From PXAH01 sp964605645 (GTDB taxonomy: Bacteria; Omnitrophota; Gorgyraeia; Duberdicusellales; 4484-171), in NCBI GenBank assembly GCA_964605645.1, contig CAZSDJ010000003.1:1-61849 (forward strand): DNA of 61,849 nucleotides. Reading direction: 5' to 3'. Made by a program: the position numbers and the translations under genes. Positions 33,099 to 40,438 of this stretch are shown here, piece after piece; positions within the stretch are counted from its first letter, which is position 1, and the number at the start of each line of letters is the position of its first letter. The notes under the pieces are model-generated. The model was not told the origin of the DNA and did not search any database. It was given only the letters and a program-made list of their open reading frames with translations.

Positions 33099-33224
33099 CT
33101 CTACCGGTTAATTAAACAAGGCAAACTTCCTAATTTTAAAGTTGGCGGCCAGTGGCGGGTTAAAAAAGAGCTGCTTGATTCGTGGATCAGAAAAAAGCCG
33201 GAAGAAAATAAAAAAGAGGAGTAA
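33099..33224 (+). pseudogene. remnant of excisionase-family (HTH_17) DNA-binding protein
   Basis: The frame reads LYRLIKQGKLPNFKVGGQWR, then VKKELLDSWIRKKPEEN, the recognition helix and wing of MerR/excisionase-like single-domain regulators. The usual N-terminal half (LTxxExAxxLxVS) is missing and the transposon right end takes its place. It lies 16 bp upstream of the NusG-like antiterminator gene, so it may once have regulated the polysaccharide locus. Confidence 0.8.
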
Positions 33225-33240
33225 TAAAAAGAGAGAAGTT

Positions 33241-33747
33241 ATGGAGCAGAAAAGCAGGCATAATTGGTATGCTTTATATACAAAGTCCCGCCATGAGAAG
33301 TTTGTTGAGGCAGAACTTCTCAAAAAAGGCATAGCGGCCTTTACTCCCAAAGTAACTTACCGCCGGAGATGGTCAGACCGGATAAAATATATCAAAGAGC
33401 CTTTATTTAAAAGCTATTGTTTTGCCAAATTCCCCTTAAAAGATAAACCTAAAGTTGTTTCCCAGGCCGGGGTGGTTACGGTGGTCCATTTTAGAAGCCA
33501 GTATATTCCTATCTCTGAGAAAACCATTGATTCTTTAAAGATTATTACCACTACTAATTACCAAGCAAATCCCTGTCCTTACCTAAAGACAGGTGATTAT
33601 GTATATATAAAGAAAGGCCCCCTAAAAGGGGTAGAAGGGTTTATTTTAGAAAAGAGAAACAAAAACACAAGCGTTGTTATCTCAGTTGATGCTTTGGCAT
33701 CAGCGGTTAGTTGTGTTGTAGGGATAGATTGCGTCGAGCTCTCGTAG
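33241..33747 (+). CDS. NusG/RfaH-type specialised transcription antiterminator (UpxY/LoaP-like)
   Basis: A 168-aa NusG paralogue. The NGN domain is WYALYTKSRHEKFVEAELL (about residues 9-27), then RRRWSDRIKYIKEPLFKSYCF and GVVTVVHFRSQYIPIS. The KOW-type C-terminus starts GDYVYIKKGPLKGVEGFI. The ATG at 33241 follows an AGAGAGAAG Shine-Dalgarno; a frame open from 33142 is only an overlap with the HTH remnant. Standing at the head of the polysaccharide genes, it probably keeps RNA polymerase elongating through the long operon. Confidence 0.92.
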   Translation: MEQKSRHNWYALYTKSRHEKFVEAELLKKGIAAFTPKVTYRRRWSDRIKYIKEPLFKSYCFAKFPLKDKPKVVSQAGVVTVVHFRSQYIPISEKTIDSLKIITTTNYQANPCPYLKTGDYVYIKKGPLKGVEGFILEKRNKNTSVVISVDALASAVSCVVGIDCVELS

Positions 33748-33950
33748 TTAGTTCTTAGCTCATTGCTTTTAATTTATAGCCTTGTTTCGACAGATGATGG
33801 ATGATCGCTTCGCTAAGACGACAGACGAAAAATATTTCATCCCTGCCTGCCGCCTGCCTATCGGCAGACAGGGCAGGCAGGCTTTCGTCCCTCGTTCGTC
33901 GGTATCTTCTTTAGCCACAAGCCAATCTGGGAGTGAGGCGGCGGAGCTGT
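33729..33950 (+). repeat. duplicated leader repeats, copy 1
   Basis: A 15-bp block TTGCGTCGAGCTCTC (33729-33743, the 3' end of the antiterminator gene) and a 23-bp block ending GGCGGCGGAGCTGT (33928-33950) both recur in the same order at 36805-36819 and 36881-36903. The material between the blocks differs. The DNA between the two sets (33.95-36.8 kb) carries a Y1 transposase and the AbiE pair, so it looks like an insertion into an originally continuous leader. Confidence 0.75.
33842..33881. repeat. nested GC-rich hairpin
   Basis: CCTGCCTGC pairs with GCAGGCAGG, enclosing a further GCCTGCC...GGCAG stem. It lies in the 300-bp non-coding stretch between the antiterminator gene and the next Y1 transposase. 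No U-run follows, so a terminator is not clear. Confidence 0.7.
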
Positions 33951-33976
33951 AGCTGGAGGAGTTGTGAACGGGGTCT

Positions 33977-33992
33977 AAGGGGTCAGGTCTTT
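33977..33992. repeat. left end of the 34-kb Y1 element
   Basis: AAGGGGTCAGGTCTTT. Its inverted counterpart (AAGACCTGACCCCC) is at 34996-35009, overlapping the transposase stop. Confidence 0.8.
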
Positions 33993-34047
33993 ACACTTGA
34001 CATAATCTTGTTTATCCGCTAAAGTGTTAATAAACAAAGAGGTAAAT

Positions 34048-35004
34048 GTGGCCAGGCCATTACGAATTGAATATCAAGATGCATTTTATCATATAATCCA
34101 GCGCGGATTCGAAAAAAGAAATATTTTAAAAAAAAATCAAAATAAAACAAAGTTTCTTCAATACCTGTCTCAGAGTTACCAAAAATACCAATCAATCTGC
34201 CATAGCTATTGTTTGATGGATAATCACTACCATTTGATTATCCAAACCCCCAAAGCAAACCTTACCAAAGTAATGCATTATGTAAATGCTAGCTATGCAA
34301 TCTACTACAACAAAAGAAATAAAAGAACCGGCCCTTTATATCAAGGCAGGTATAAATCTATACTAATTGAAGCTGACCAATACTTAGATCATCTAAGCCG
34401 GTATATCCACTTAAACCCCGTACGGGCAAAAATTGTTAAAAATCCCCAAGATTATCCTTGGTCCAGTTATCAATATTTTCTTAGGAAGAAAGCGCCGGAA
34501 AAATGGCTGGAACCCCTTTTTATATTATCTAACTTTGGCAAAAAAGCCAAAGAAGCTAGCAGTGCTTACCGGGATTTTGTGCTGGAAGGCAGAGGTAGGG
34601 AAAAGGAAATACAAAGCTACATAAAAGAAAATACCCATCACGGTTTAATTTTAGGAAGCAATAACTTTTCTCAAAACATATACGATAAATATATAAAAAG
34701 AAAAAAAGATACAGAAATACCAGTAACCAGATGTTTCCAAAAAGACAACGGCCTGACTAAAGAAAGGGTAGAGAGTATTGTTAGGAACATAGTAAAAGAT
34801 GAGGCAAAAATAAGAAAGTTTACAATATACACACTAAAGCGATATACCCAAAAAACCCTCAAAGAAATTTCAGCTAGTTACAAAGGGATTGGGTATACCG
34901 GGGTCAGTATATTATGCAAGCGGCTGGAAGAAAAAAGAAAGAAAGATAAAAATACCGGCCGGGCGATTGCCAAGATAGAAAGTATGTGTAATGTGAAGAC
35001 CTGA
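34048..35004 (+). CDS. Y1 (HUH) transposase, long class with DnaA-like C-terminal HTH
   Basis: A 318-aa protein starting at GTG 34048 (VARPLRIEYQDAFYHIIQRG), preceded by a GAGGT Shine-Dalgarno. The ATG at 34024 would add eight residues absent from the homologue at 41544. The HUH motif is in DNHYHLIIQTP and the Tyr region is ASYAIYYN. A C-terminal RYTQKTLKEISASYKGIG segment resembles the DNA-binding domain IV of DnaA. Its 3' end and right terminus lie within a 111-bp tandem duplication. Confidence 0.92.
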   Translation: MARPLRIEYQDAFYHIIQRGFEKRNILKKNQNKTKFLQYLSQSYQKYQSICHSYCLMDNHYHLIIQTPKANLTKVMHYVNASYAIYYNKRNKRTGPLYQGRYKSILIEADQYLDHLSRYIHLNPVRAKIVKNPQDYPWSSYQYFLRKKAPEKWLEPLFILSNFGKKAKEASSAYRDFVLEGRGREKEIQSYIKENTHHGLILGSNNFSQNIYDKYIKRKKDTEIPVTRCFQKDNGLTKERVESIVRNIVKDEAKIRKFTIYTLKRYTQKTLKEISASYKGIGYTGVSILCKRLEEKRKKDKNTGRAIAKIESMCNVKT

Positions 35005-35132
35005 CCCCCATAGGTGGCTTCATTATGCAAGCGGCTGGAAGAAAAAAGAAAGAAAGATAAAAATACCGGCCGGGCGATTGCCAAGATAGAAAGTATGTGT
35101 AATGTGAAGACCTGACCCCCATAGGTGGCTTC
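34911..35132 (+). repeat. 111-bp tandem duplication of the Y1 element right end
   Basis: 34911-35021 and 35022-35132 are two essentially perfect direct copies. They cover the last 30 or so codons of the transposase, the AAGACCTGACCCCC terminus and a short flank CATAGGTGGCTTC. The perfect identity indicates a recent event. Confidence 0.93.
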
Positions 35133-35278
35133 AAATACTCCAGTGCCAAAAAACACCTTAAAAATACAAAAGACGATATAGTAAATATAGATATAATTAA
35201 AGGAAAACAAAAAGGCTATCAGGATTTCATAAATGAAAAGATAGCAGAAAAAGCCGGTAAAGATAAAATAGGTGTAGA
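35133..35278 (+). pseudogene. 3' remnant of a short-class Y1 transposase
   Basis: The frame reads YSSAKKHLKNTKDDIVNIDI, then IKGKQKGYQDFINEKIAEKA. This matches the C-terminal third of the transposase at 32407-33069 (YSSARKNLKNISDCIVNINI). It lacks the HUH half, and the matching ends AATAGGTGTAGACC are degraded. The long-class element at 34 kb lies next to or inside this dead copy. Confidence 0.8.
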
Positions 35279-35297
35279 CCACGCCGGGTTTGACGGA
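35279..35297 (+). repeat. left direct repeat bounding the AbiE module
   Basis: CCACGCCGGGTTTGACGGA matches CCACCCCGAGTTTGACGGA at 36732-36750 in 17 of 19 positions, same orientation. The two bracket abiEi-abiEii. Confidence 0.7.
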
Positions 35298-35363
35298 AAA
35301 AACTTGTATAATTCGAAAAACAGTGTATACTTACTGCAATAGACATTTAACATTTAGCGCTAT

Positions 35364-35957
35364 ATGGAGCGAAAACTTAAACCAATATATGTTCAGCAGT
35401 TTCTACTGGAAAAAGGTGTGCGGCTTTTTTCACCGTCTGACTTCCGGCGTATCTTCGCCGTATCCTTACGGGCGGCCCAAGAATTCATCAAGGACCACAG
35501 CCAGGACCTTTTCTTGAAAATAAGAAACGGTCTTTATGCTCTGCGTGCCGAGTTGCCCCAAGAAGAAGCCATAGCTAATCGGCTATATGCGCCAAGCTAC
35601 ATCTCTTTTGAGTATGCCCTGACTCGATACGGCATTATACCCGAATCCGTCTATGCCGTAACATCGGCGACAACCCGAATAACCCGTGAATTTACAGTCA
35701 ATAATAAATCTTTTACTTATTCTCACATCAAAAAACAGGCTTTTCAGGGCTATAAAACAGAGAAAAAAAACGGTACTACTCTCCTTATTGCCGAACCGGA
35801 AAAGGCCTTCGTAGATTATCTTTATTTTGTAGATCTGAAACGTAAACCCTTGAACGAGCGCCTCGATACCCGCAGAATAAAGAAAAAAACCGTCACGGAA
35901 TATATCAAGTTTTTTGGCAGGAAAAGTTTAACAAGGCTGGTTAAAGAAATTTTATGA
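35364..35957 (+). CDS. AbiEi-type antitoxin / viral-defence transcriptional regulator
   Basis: A 197-aa protein with an N-terminal winged-helix segment (about residues 1-60, LFSPSDFRRIFAVSLRAAQEF) and the AbiEi_4 core YAPSYISFEYALTRYGIIPE. A C-terminal LLIAEPEKAFVDYLYF follows. In type IV toxin-antitoxin AbiE systems this protein represses the operon and counters AbiEii. It overlaps the toxin gene by 4 bp (ATGA). The bracketing direct repeats suggest the pair arrived as a unit. Confidence 0.88.
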   Translation: MERKLKPIYVQQFLLEKGVRLFSPSDFRRIFAVSLRAAQEFIKDHSQDLFLKIRNGLYALRAELPQEEAIANRLYAPSYISFEYALTRYGIIPESVYAVTSATTRITREFTVNNKSFTYSHIKKQAFQGYKTEKKNGTTLLIAEPEKAFVDYLYFVDLKRKPLNERLDTRRIKKKTVTEYIKFFGRKSLTRLVKEIL

Positions 35958-36694
35958 TTGGAAAAAGGCAAATTCAGAAACTAGCCGGGCTTTGGCAGAC
36001 AACTCTTGATAACGTTGTGCGGGAGTATTTTCAGCAATTATTTCTTTCATGGCTTTATCAGGGAAAGGGATCCGATAAACTACTTTTTAAGGGAGGGACA
36101 GCCCTGCGGGTTATCTGGCAGAATCCGCGGTTTTCGGAGGATTTGGACTTTACCGGAGTGACTGTGTCAGTAAAAAAGATTGAAACATTGATGGAAGAGA
36201 CGCTTGCCAAAATGGAGATGGAGGGCATTCAGACCGAAATCGTTGAGTCGAAAAGCACTCCCGGCGGTTATCTTGCTATATTTCAGTTTAAAACCAACGA
36301 ATATAACAGCCGGATTCAGATCGAGGTATCTCTGCGAAACGGCAAAAAAGAAGGAGGGACAGCAGTTCTTATTCGGTCCGAGCTTGTTATGCCATATACA
36401 CTCGTTCATCTCAAAGAAGAGGTTCTTGTTTCCGAAAAAATACAGGCCTGTCTTACGCGCGGTAAGGCACGGGATTTTTACGATCTTTATTTTATTCTCC
36501 GAAGCCGTATGGCATTCAAAGACATATTTCTTAGAGATAAGCAATTAAAATCAAAAATCATTAAAGTCATTAAGGCAGGGAAATTGGATTTTAGGCGTGA
36601 GCTTAAGATGTTTCTTCCCGTCAGCCAACACATGGTTATCAAGGGTTTTCCAACGACACTTTTATCGGAAATTGAACGAAATGTGGCAGGATAA
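35954..36694 (+). CDS. AbiEii/AbiGii-family nucleotidyltransferase toxin
   Basis: A 246-aa protein with the nucleotidyltransferase motif LLFKGGTALRVIW followed by RFSEDLDFTGV (about residues 40-66), the hallmark of AbiEii/MenT-like toxins, and KARDFYDLYFIL later. AbiEii-family enzymes act by nucleotide transfer; MenT3 modifies tRNA 3' ends. The partner is the overlapping AbiEi gene. All visible catalytic residues are intact, so the pair may be active. Confidence 0.9.
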   Translation: MIGKRQIQKLAGLWQTTLDNVVREYFQQLFLSWLYQGKGSDKLLFKGGTALRVIWQNPRFSEDLDFTGVTVSVKKIETLMEETLAKMEMEGIQTEIVESKSTPGGYLAIFQFKTNEYNSRIQIEVSLRNGKKEGGTAVLIRSELVMPYTLVHLKEEVLVSEKIQACLTRGKARDFYDLYFILRSRMAFKDIFLRDKQLKSKIIKVIKAGKLDFRRELKMFLPVSQHMVIKGFPTTLLSEIERNVAG

Positions 36695-36731
36695 GGTAGA
36701 GAGAAGATTGTAAATTAGGGGATACATTGGG

Positions 36732-36750
36732 CCACCCCGAGTTTGACGGA
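36732..36750 (+). repeat. right direct repeat bounding the AbiE module
   Basis: CCACCCCGAGTTTGACGGA; see the partner at 35279-35297. Confidence 0.7.
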
Positions 36751-36804
36751 CACTAAAAAAGAGAATTTCCCGAACCCAAGTATTGTGCCCTCCGAACCTG
36801 CCCG

Positions 36805-36903
36805 TTGCGTCGAGCTCTCCTGAAACACAGATGATATCTGTGTCAATCTGTTGTTCATCTGTGTATATCTGTGATTAACATGGGAGTGAGGCGGCGGAGC
36901 TGT
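36805..36903 (+). repeat. duplicated leader repeats, copy 2, with ATCTGTG low-complexity tract
   Basis: Contains the 15-bp block TTGCGTCGAGCTCTC (36805-36819) and the 23-bp block ending GGCGGCGGAGCTGT (36881-36903) that also occur at 33729-33950. Between them is an ATCTGTG-type low-complexity run with a palindrome ACACAGATGATATCTGTGT. The first sugar-modification gene begins 10 bp later. Confidence 0.75.
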
Positions 36904-36913
36904 CCCCTGTTGT

Positions 36914-37687
36914 ATGAAATTTTGGATTACCGAAAAGGAAGTTAATAATTGGTTTAAAGAAAAGAATGTATTTTTTATTTTGGGCATGGGAAGGTCTGGA
37001 ACAAAATTGTTAGCTGACTTATTGAATAAAGAGAAAAAAAGTGCCGTTTTTCATGAACCGGTCAATGAAGATTTTCGCGCTGTAGTTGAGGCTCATAAAT
37101 CAGAAACTTTAGCCGACAAGTATATAAAAAAATTTAGAAAAAAAAGAAGTTATAGTTTACTGAAAAATAAAGATATTAAAACTTATGGGGAGGTAAATTC
37201 TGCATTAAGATTTCACGCTAAGGCTTTGAAAAAAAATTTTCCTCAGTCAAATTTGTTACATTTGGTACGTAATGGTAAAGATGTGGTTAGGTCATTAATG
37301 AGTAGAGGCCATTACACTAAAGACGGAGTAGGCCATCACTTATTGAAACCTAACAAGGATGATCCACTTAGAAAAAAATGGGATAACTTGAACCGATTTG
37401 AAAAAATTTGTTGGTTATGGAAAGATGCCAATGAACGTATAAGCAGAGAAATTGATACATTTATAAAAATTGAAGAAATATCAAGTGACTATAATTATTT
37501 TAAAAAACATGTTTTGTCTCCAATTAATTTTAATATTTCTAAAGACGTATGGAGAAAGTCCGTTAAAAATCCTAAAAATGCGACAAAAAAATATGAGATT
37601 GAACACTGGACAAAGTGGGATATATCTCTCTTAAATTCTTTTAATAAAATTTGCGGAAAAGAAAATGAAAAATATGGGTATATGTAG
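36914..37687 (+). CDS. sulfotransferase family protein
   Basis: A 257-aa protein with the PAPS 5'-phosphosulfate-binding motif GMGRSGTKLLADLLN near residue 25 and the 3'-phosphate region LLHLVRNGKDVVRSLMSRG. It probably transfers sulfate to a sugar of the surface polysaccharide. The gene is noticeably AT- and Lys-rich. A second, unrelated-looking sulfotransferase is at 60003-60935. The acceptor cannot be predicted. Confidence 0.85.
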   Translation: MKFWITEKEVNNWFKEKNVFFILGMGRSGTKLLADLLNKEKKSAVFHEPVNEDFRAVVEAHKSETLADKYIKKFRKKRSYSLLKNKDIKTYGEVNSALRFHAKALKKNFPQSNLLHLVRNGKDVVRSLMSRGHYTKDGVGHHLLKPNKDDPLRKKWDNLNRFEKICWLWKDANERISREIDTFIKIEEISSDYNYFKKHVLSPINFNISKDVWRKSVKNPKNATKKYEIEHWTKWDISLLNSFNKICGKENEKYGYM

Positions 37688-37699
37688 GTAATTATTCTT

Positions 37700-38383
37700 A
37701 TGAAAAGTAAAATATTCAATCCATCATACACTGGTTTTAGAGATGATATTTTTAATTTTATTACTTATGATATCACGAGGGTTTTAGATATTGGTTGTAG
37801 TATTGGTGTGCTCGGGGAAAAAATTAAGCGGAGGTATAACTCCGAAGTTACTGGGATAGAGAAAGATGAAAAAATGGCCAAAGTTGCTAAAAAAAAGTTG
37901 AATTATTTAATAAGAGGAGACATTGAAAATATCAACCTTCATAAATATTTTTCAGAAAATTATTTTGATTGTGTGATTTTTGCAGATATACTTGAACATC
38001 TAAAAAACCCTTGGGAAGTTTTAAGAAATAGTATGGATTTTTTAAGTAATGACGGTGTTGTGATTATAAGTATACCAAATGTTAGGCATTGGAATACAAT
38101 TTTTAATTTAGTCTTTAAAGGATATTGGCCTTATAGGAGGAGGGGGATACATGACACATCTCACTTACGGTTTTTTACTTATAAAAATATAATGGAAATG
38201 CTTAAATATGCAGAGTTAGAAGTAACTACGTTAAAGAGAAAATACAGATTATTAGAAAACCCTTATCGAAAAATGAGTTTTGTAAATAGATTTTTGAAAT
38301 ATGTACCAATTCCTATTTTAAGAGAATTTTTAGTGTTTCAGTATATAATAGTTGCCCGGAAAATTAGGAGGCAGAAATTATAA
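37700..38383 (+). CDS. class I SAM-dependent methyltransferase
   Basis: A 227-aa protein with the SAM-binding motif VLDIGCSIGVLGEKI (about residues 29-43), FDCVIFADILEHLKNPWEVL and DGVVIISIPNVRHW, typical of Methyltransf_11/23-type enzymes in polysaccharide loci. It is 12 bp after the sulfotransferase gene and is similarly AT-rich, so the two may have arrived together. The substrate is unknown, likely a sugar or lipid-linked glycan. Confidence 0.85.
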   Translation: MKSKIFNPSYTGFRDDIFNFITYDITRVLDIGCSIGVLGEKIKRRYNSEVTGIEKDEKMAKVAKKKLNYLIRGDIENINLHKYFSENYFDCVIFADILEHLKNPWEVLRNSMDFLSNDGVVIISIPNVRHWNTIFNLVFKGYWPYRRRGIHDTSHLRFFTYKNIMEMLKYAELEVTTLKRKYRLLENPYRKMSFVNRFLKYVPIPILREFLVFQYIIVARKIRRQKL

Positions 38384-38390
38384 AGGCTAA

Positions 38391-39091
38391 CAAAAAATTC
38401 TGTTAACCGGTGGAATGGAACAAGGAAAATGCGAATACAAATGCTCTGATTGCCAAGCGGTATTAGAACCTAAACCTACTCCAGAAAATAAACCGCTTGT
38501 CTCTACAAGTATTTATGCTCAAACTAAGAAAGACCAGGAAGAGATGGCTTTAATAATAGGAAAAACTTATGATATACCTACAGTAGCTTTGAGATACTTT
38601 AATGTGTACGGCCCCAGACAGAGTTTAAATAATCCCTATACTGGAGTTTGCGCAATTTTTAGTAGTAGGATAAAGAATAATAATCCTCCTCTTATCTTTG
38701 AAGATGGTAATCAGAGTAGAGATTTTGTACACGTTGAAGATATCGCAAGAGTCAATCAACTAGTGCTAGAAAAAGAAGAAGCTAACATGAAAGTTTTTAA
38801 TGTAGGAACAGGGGTGGCAAGGACTATAAAAGAAATCGCTGAATTACTAATAAACTTATATGACAAACAAGGCAAATTAGATTATAAAGTTGTAGAAAAG
38901 TTCAGAAAGGGAGACATAAGACACTGTTACTCTGATATTTCTCATCTTAAAAAGATTCTCAATTATGAACCAAAAAAAGCTTTAAACAGGGGATGAAGGA
39001 ACTGATAGACTGGGGCAAGGAACAAAACGCCATTGATAAATTTAAAAAAGCTTCAAGTGAGTTAGAAAAAAAAGTTAAAAGTGCAGAGTAG
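38391..39091 (+). pseudogene. NAD-dependent sugar epimerase, internally deleted and frameshifted
   Basis: The first codons read KILLTGG, the beginning of the Rossmann fold. They join directly, in frame, to MEQGKCEYKCSDCQAVLE and a normal C-terminal half with YAQTKKDQEEM (YxxxK) and ALRYFNVYGPRQS. The GxxGxxG loop and roughly the next 100 residues are gone. Near 38985 a one-base shift ends the frame at 38996, while the next frame continues GMKELIDWGKEQNAI. The extreme C-terminus (KKVKSAE) coincides with a transposon right-end remnant. It cannot bind NAD. Confidence 0.85.
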
Positions 39092-39105
39092 AGACCTGAT
39101 TCCTG
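39062..39105. repeat. solo right-end remnant of the 41.5-kb Y1 element family (1)
   Basis: TAGAAAAAAAAGTTAAAAGTGCAGAGT and the following GAGACCTGA match the 3' end of the transposase at 41544-42509 and its terminus. The remnant is fused to the 3' end of the epimerase pseudogene. Confidence 0.8.
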
Positions 39106-39156
39106 ATACTAGAGCGGAAATATCTTATAAAGAAAGAGAAGAAAGAATTTAAGCAA

Positions 39157-40116
39157 ATGATTTCTCCACAAATCAAAACTATAACAATACAGATACTTAA
39201 GGCTTTAAAGCTGTATGAGTTTGTGAGAAATGTAGCCAAAAACTGCCGTTTCTTTAGAGTTATTTTGAAAAGCAGATTTGCTACACTTGAATACCGTTAT
39301 ACTAACTTTCAAACAAAACCCAACAAGAAAATAGTTTGTGTTATTGTATCCTGCTGCAATTATTTGGAATACACAAAACAAGCGCTCAATTCATATTATG
39401 CTGCGCTAGATAGTGATTATAACTATATATTAATCGTCATGGATGATCATTCAACAGGTCAGACAAAATCATTTTTTTCGGAAGATTTAAAAAAGCTCAC
39501 GAATATATGTTATTTCCGTTACAGAAAAAATAGGGGTTTAACCCAAACCTGGAACGATGGTGTTTTGTTTGTGTTAAAAAAAATTAAGGCTGATTATGTA
39601 TTTCTTATTAACAATGATACTATCATACCTAAAAATACCTTTCATAAAATGCTAGCTCATCTTGAGAGTCACAAAGAAGCGGGTGCTATTGGCCCCTTGA
39701 CAAATTGCCCCGGCTTTCAACCACGTCAGGATATAAGAGAATTTTATCCAGCTTATGCAGCATCTGATTTACAACTAGATATCCAGGCAGCCGCTGATAT
39801 AATAAAAGAAAATAAACCTGTTGAGGTGGGATATATCAATGGGTTTTTCATGGGTTTTTCGAGGGAGGCTTTTGAGAAAAACGTGCATTCTTATTTTTTA
39901 TCTAAGCCTTATTATTTCAATCCCCTAAATAGAAATACGGGCAACGAAGACGAATTCTTGCTACGGCTTAAACAGGCTGGATTTAAAATTCTCATGGCAA
40001 CGGATGTGTTTGTTTTTCATTATAAGGATATTAGTCAACATAGATTTACAAAAGGAGAAATGGTGCTTTTCAGAAAAGGGAAAGATACTCTGAAAAGAAA
40101 TCTTAAAGGCGAATAA
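39157..40116 (+). CDS. glycosyltransferase family 2
   Basis: A 319-aa protein. The GT-A fold starts near residue 60 (VVCVIVSCCNYLEYTKQAL-like), with ILIVMDDHSTG, the DxD-like FLINNDTIIPKN near residue 165 and a family-typical GNEDEFLLRLKQAGF. It probably adds one sugar of the repeat unit. Degraded genes bearing the same transposon right end lie on both sides. Confidence 0.85.
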   Translation: MISPQIKTITIQILKALKLYEFVRNVAKNCRFFRVILKSRFATLEYRYTNFQTKPNKKIVCVIVSCCNYLEYTKQALNSYYAALDSDYNYILIVMDDHSTGQTKSFFSEDLKKLTNICYFRYRKNRGLTQTWNDGVLFVLKKIKADYVFLINNDTIIPKNTFHKMLAHLESHKEAGAIGPLTNCPGFQPRQDIREFYPAYAASDLQLDIQAAADIIKENKPVEVGYINGFFMGFSREAFEKNVHSYFLSKPYYFNPLNRNTGNEDEFLLRLKQAGFKILMATDVFVFHYKDISQHRFTKGEMVLFRKGKDTLKRNLKGE

Positions 40117-40134
40117 TCAAAGACCGGGTATTTT

Positions 40135-40234
40135 GAAGAATAGCAGAAACTAAGAAAAAAGATAAGAAGCTTGATAAGCTTTTAGCGAAATTAGAAAAAA
40201 AAGTTAAAAGTGCAGAGTGGAGACCTGACCCCTA
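40135..40234. repeat. solo right-end remnant of the 41.5-kb Y1 element family (2)
   Basis: About 100 bp matching the last 25-30 codons and terminus of the transposase at 41544-42509 (AAGCTTGATAAGCTTTTAGC, AAAAGTGCAGAGTGGAGACC). There is no HUH domain. It adjoins a glycosyltransferase C-terminal remnant. Confidence 0.88.
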
Positions 40235-40241
40235 AGGGTGC

Positions 40242-40310
40242 AAAGACCAATATAGCTACAAAGCGATGGCGGAGAAATTAGTTAATATTTTCAAAAAATA
40301 TGAAAATTGA
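40242..40310 (+). pseudogene. C-terminal fragment of a glycosyltransferase (GT4-like)
   Basis: KDQYSYKAMAEKLVNIFKKY followed by EN-stop resembles the last helix of GT4 enzymes (FSWEKMAEK-type). The rest of the gene is missing and the transposon right end replaces it. The remaining sequence to 40438 shows nothing recognisable beyond a GGAGAGGAGGG Shine-Dalgarno for the next gene. Confidence 0.6.
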
Positions 40311-40438
40311 TTTCATTTCCTAGGTTGAATAAATTAAAATTCGGGGGATACGTTTAAGTAAACTTTGATGATTTATATAGATAAAAAAAAGGTTTATCAA
40401 AAATAAAACAATTTAGGTATGGAGAGGAGGGATAAGCG

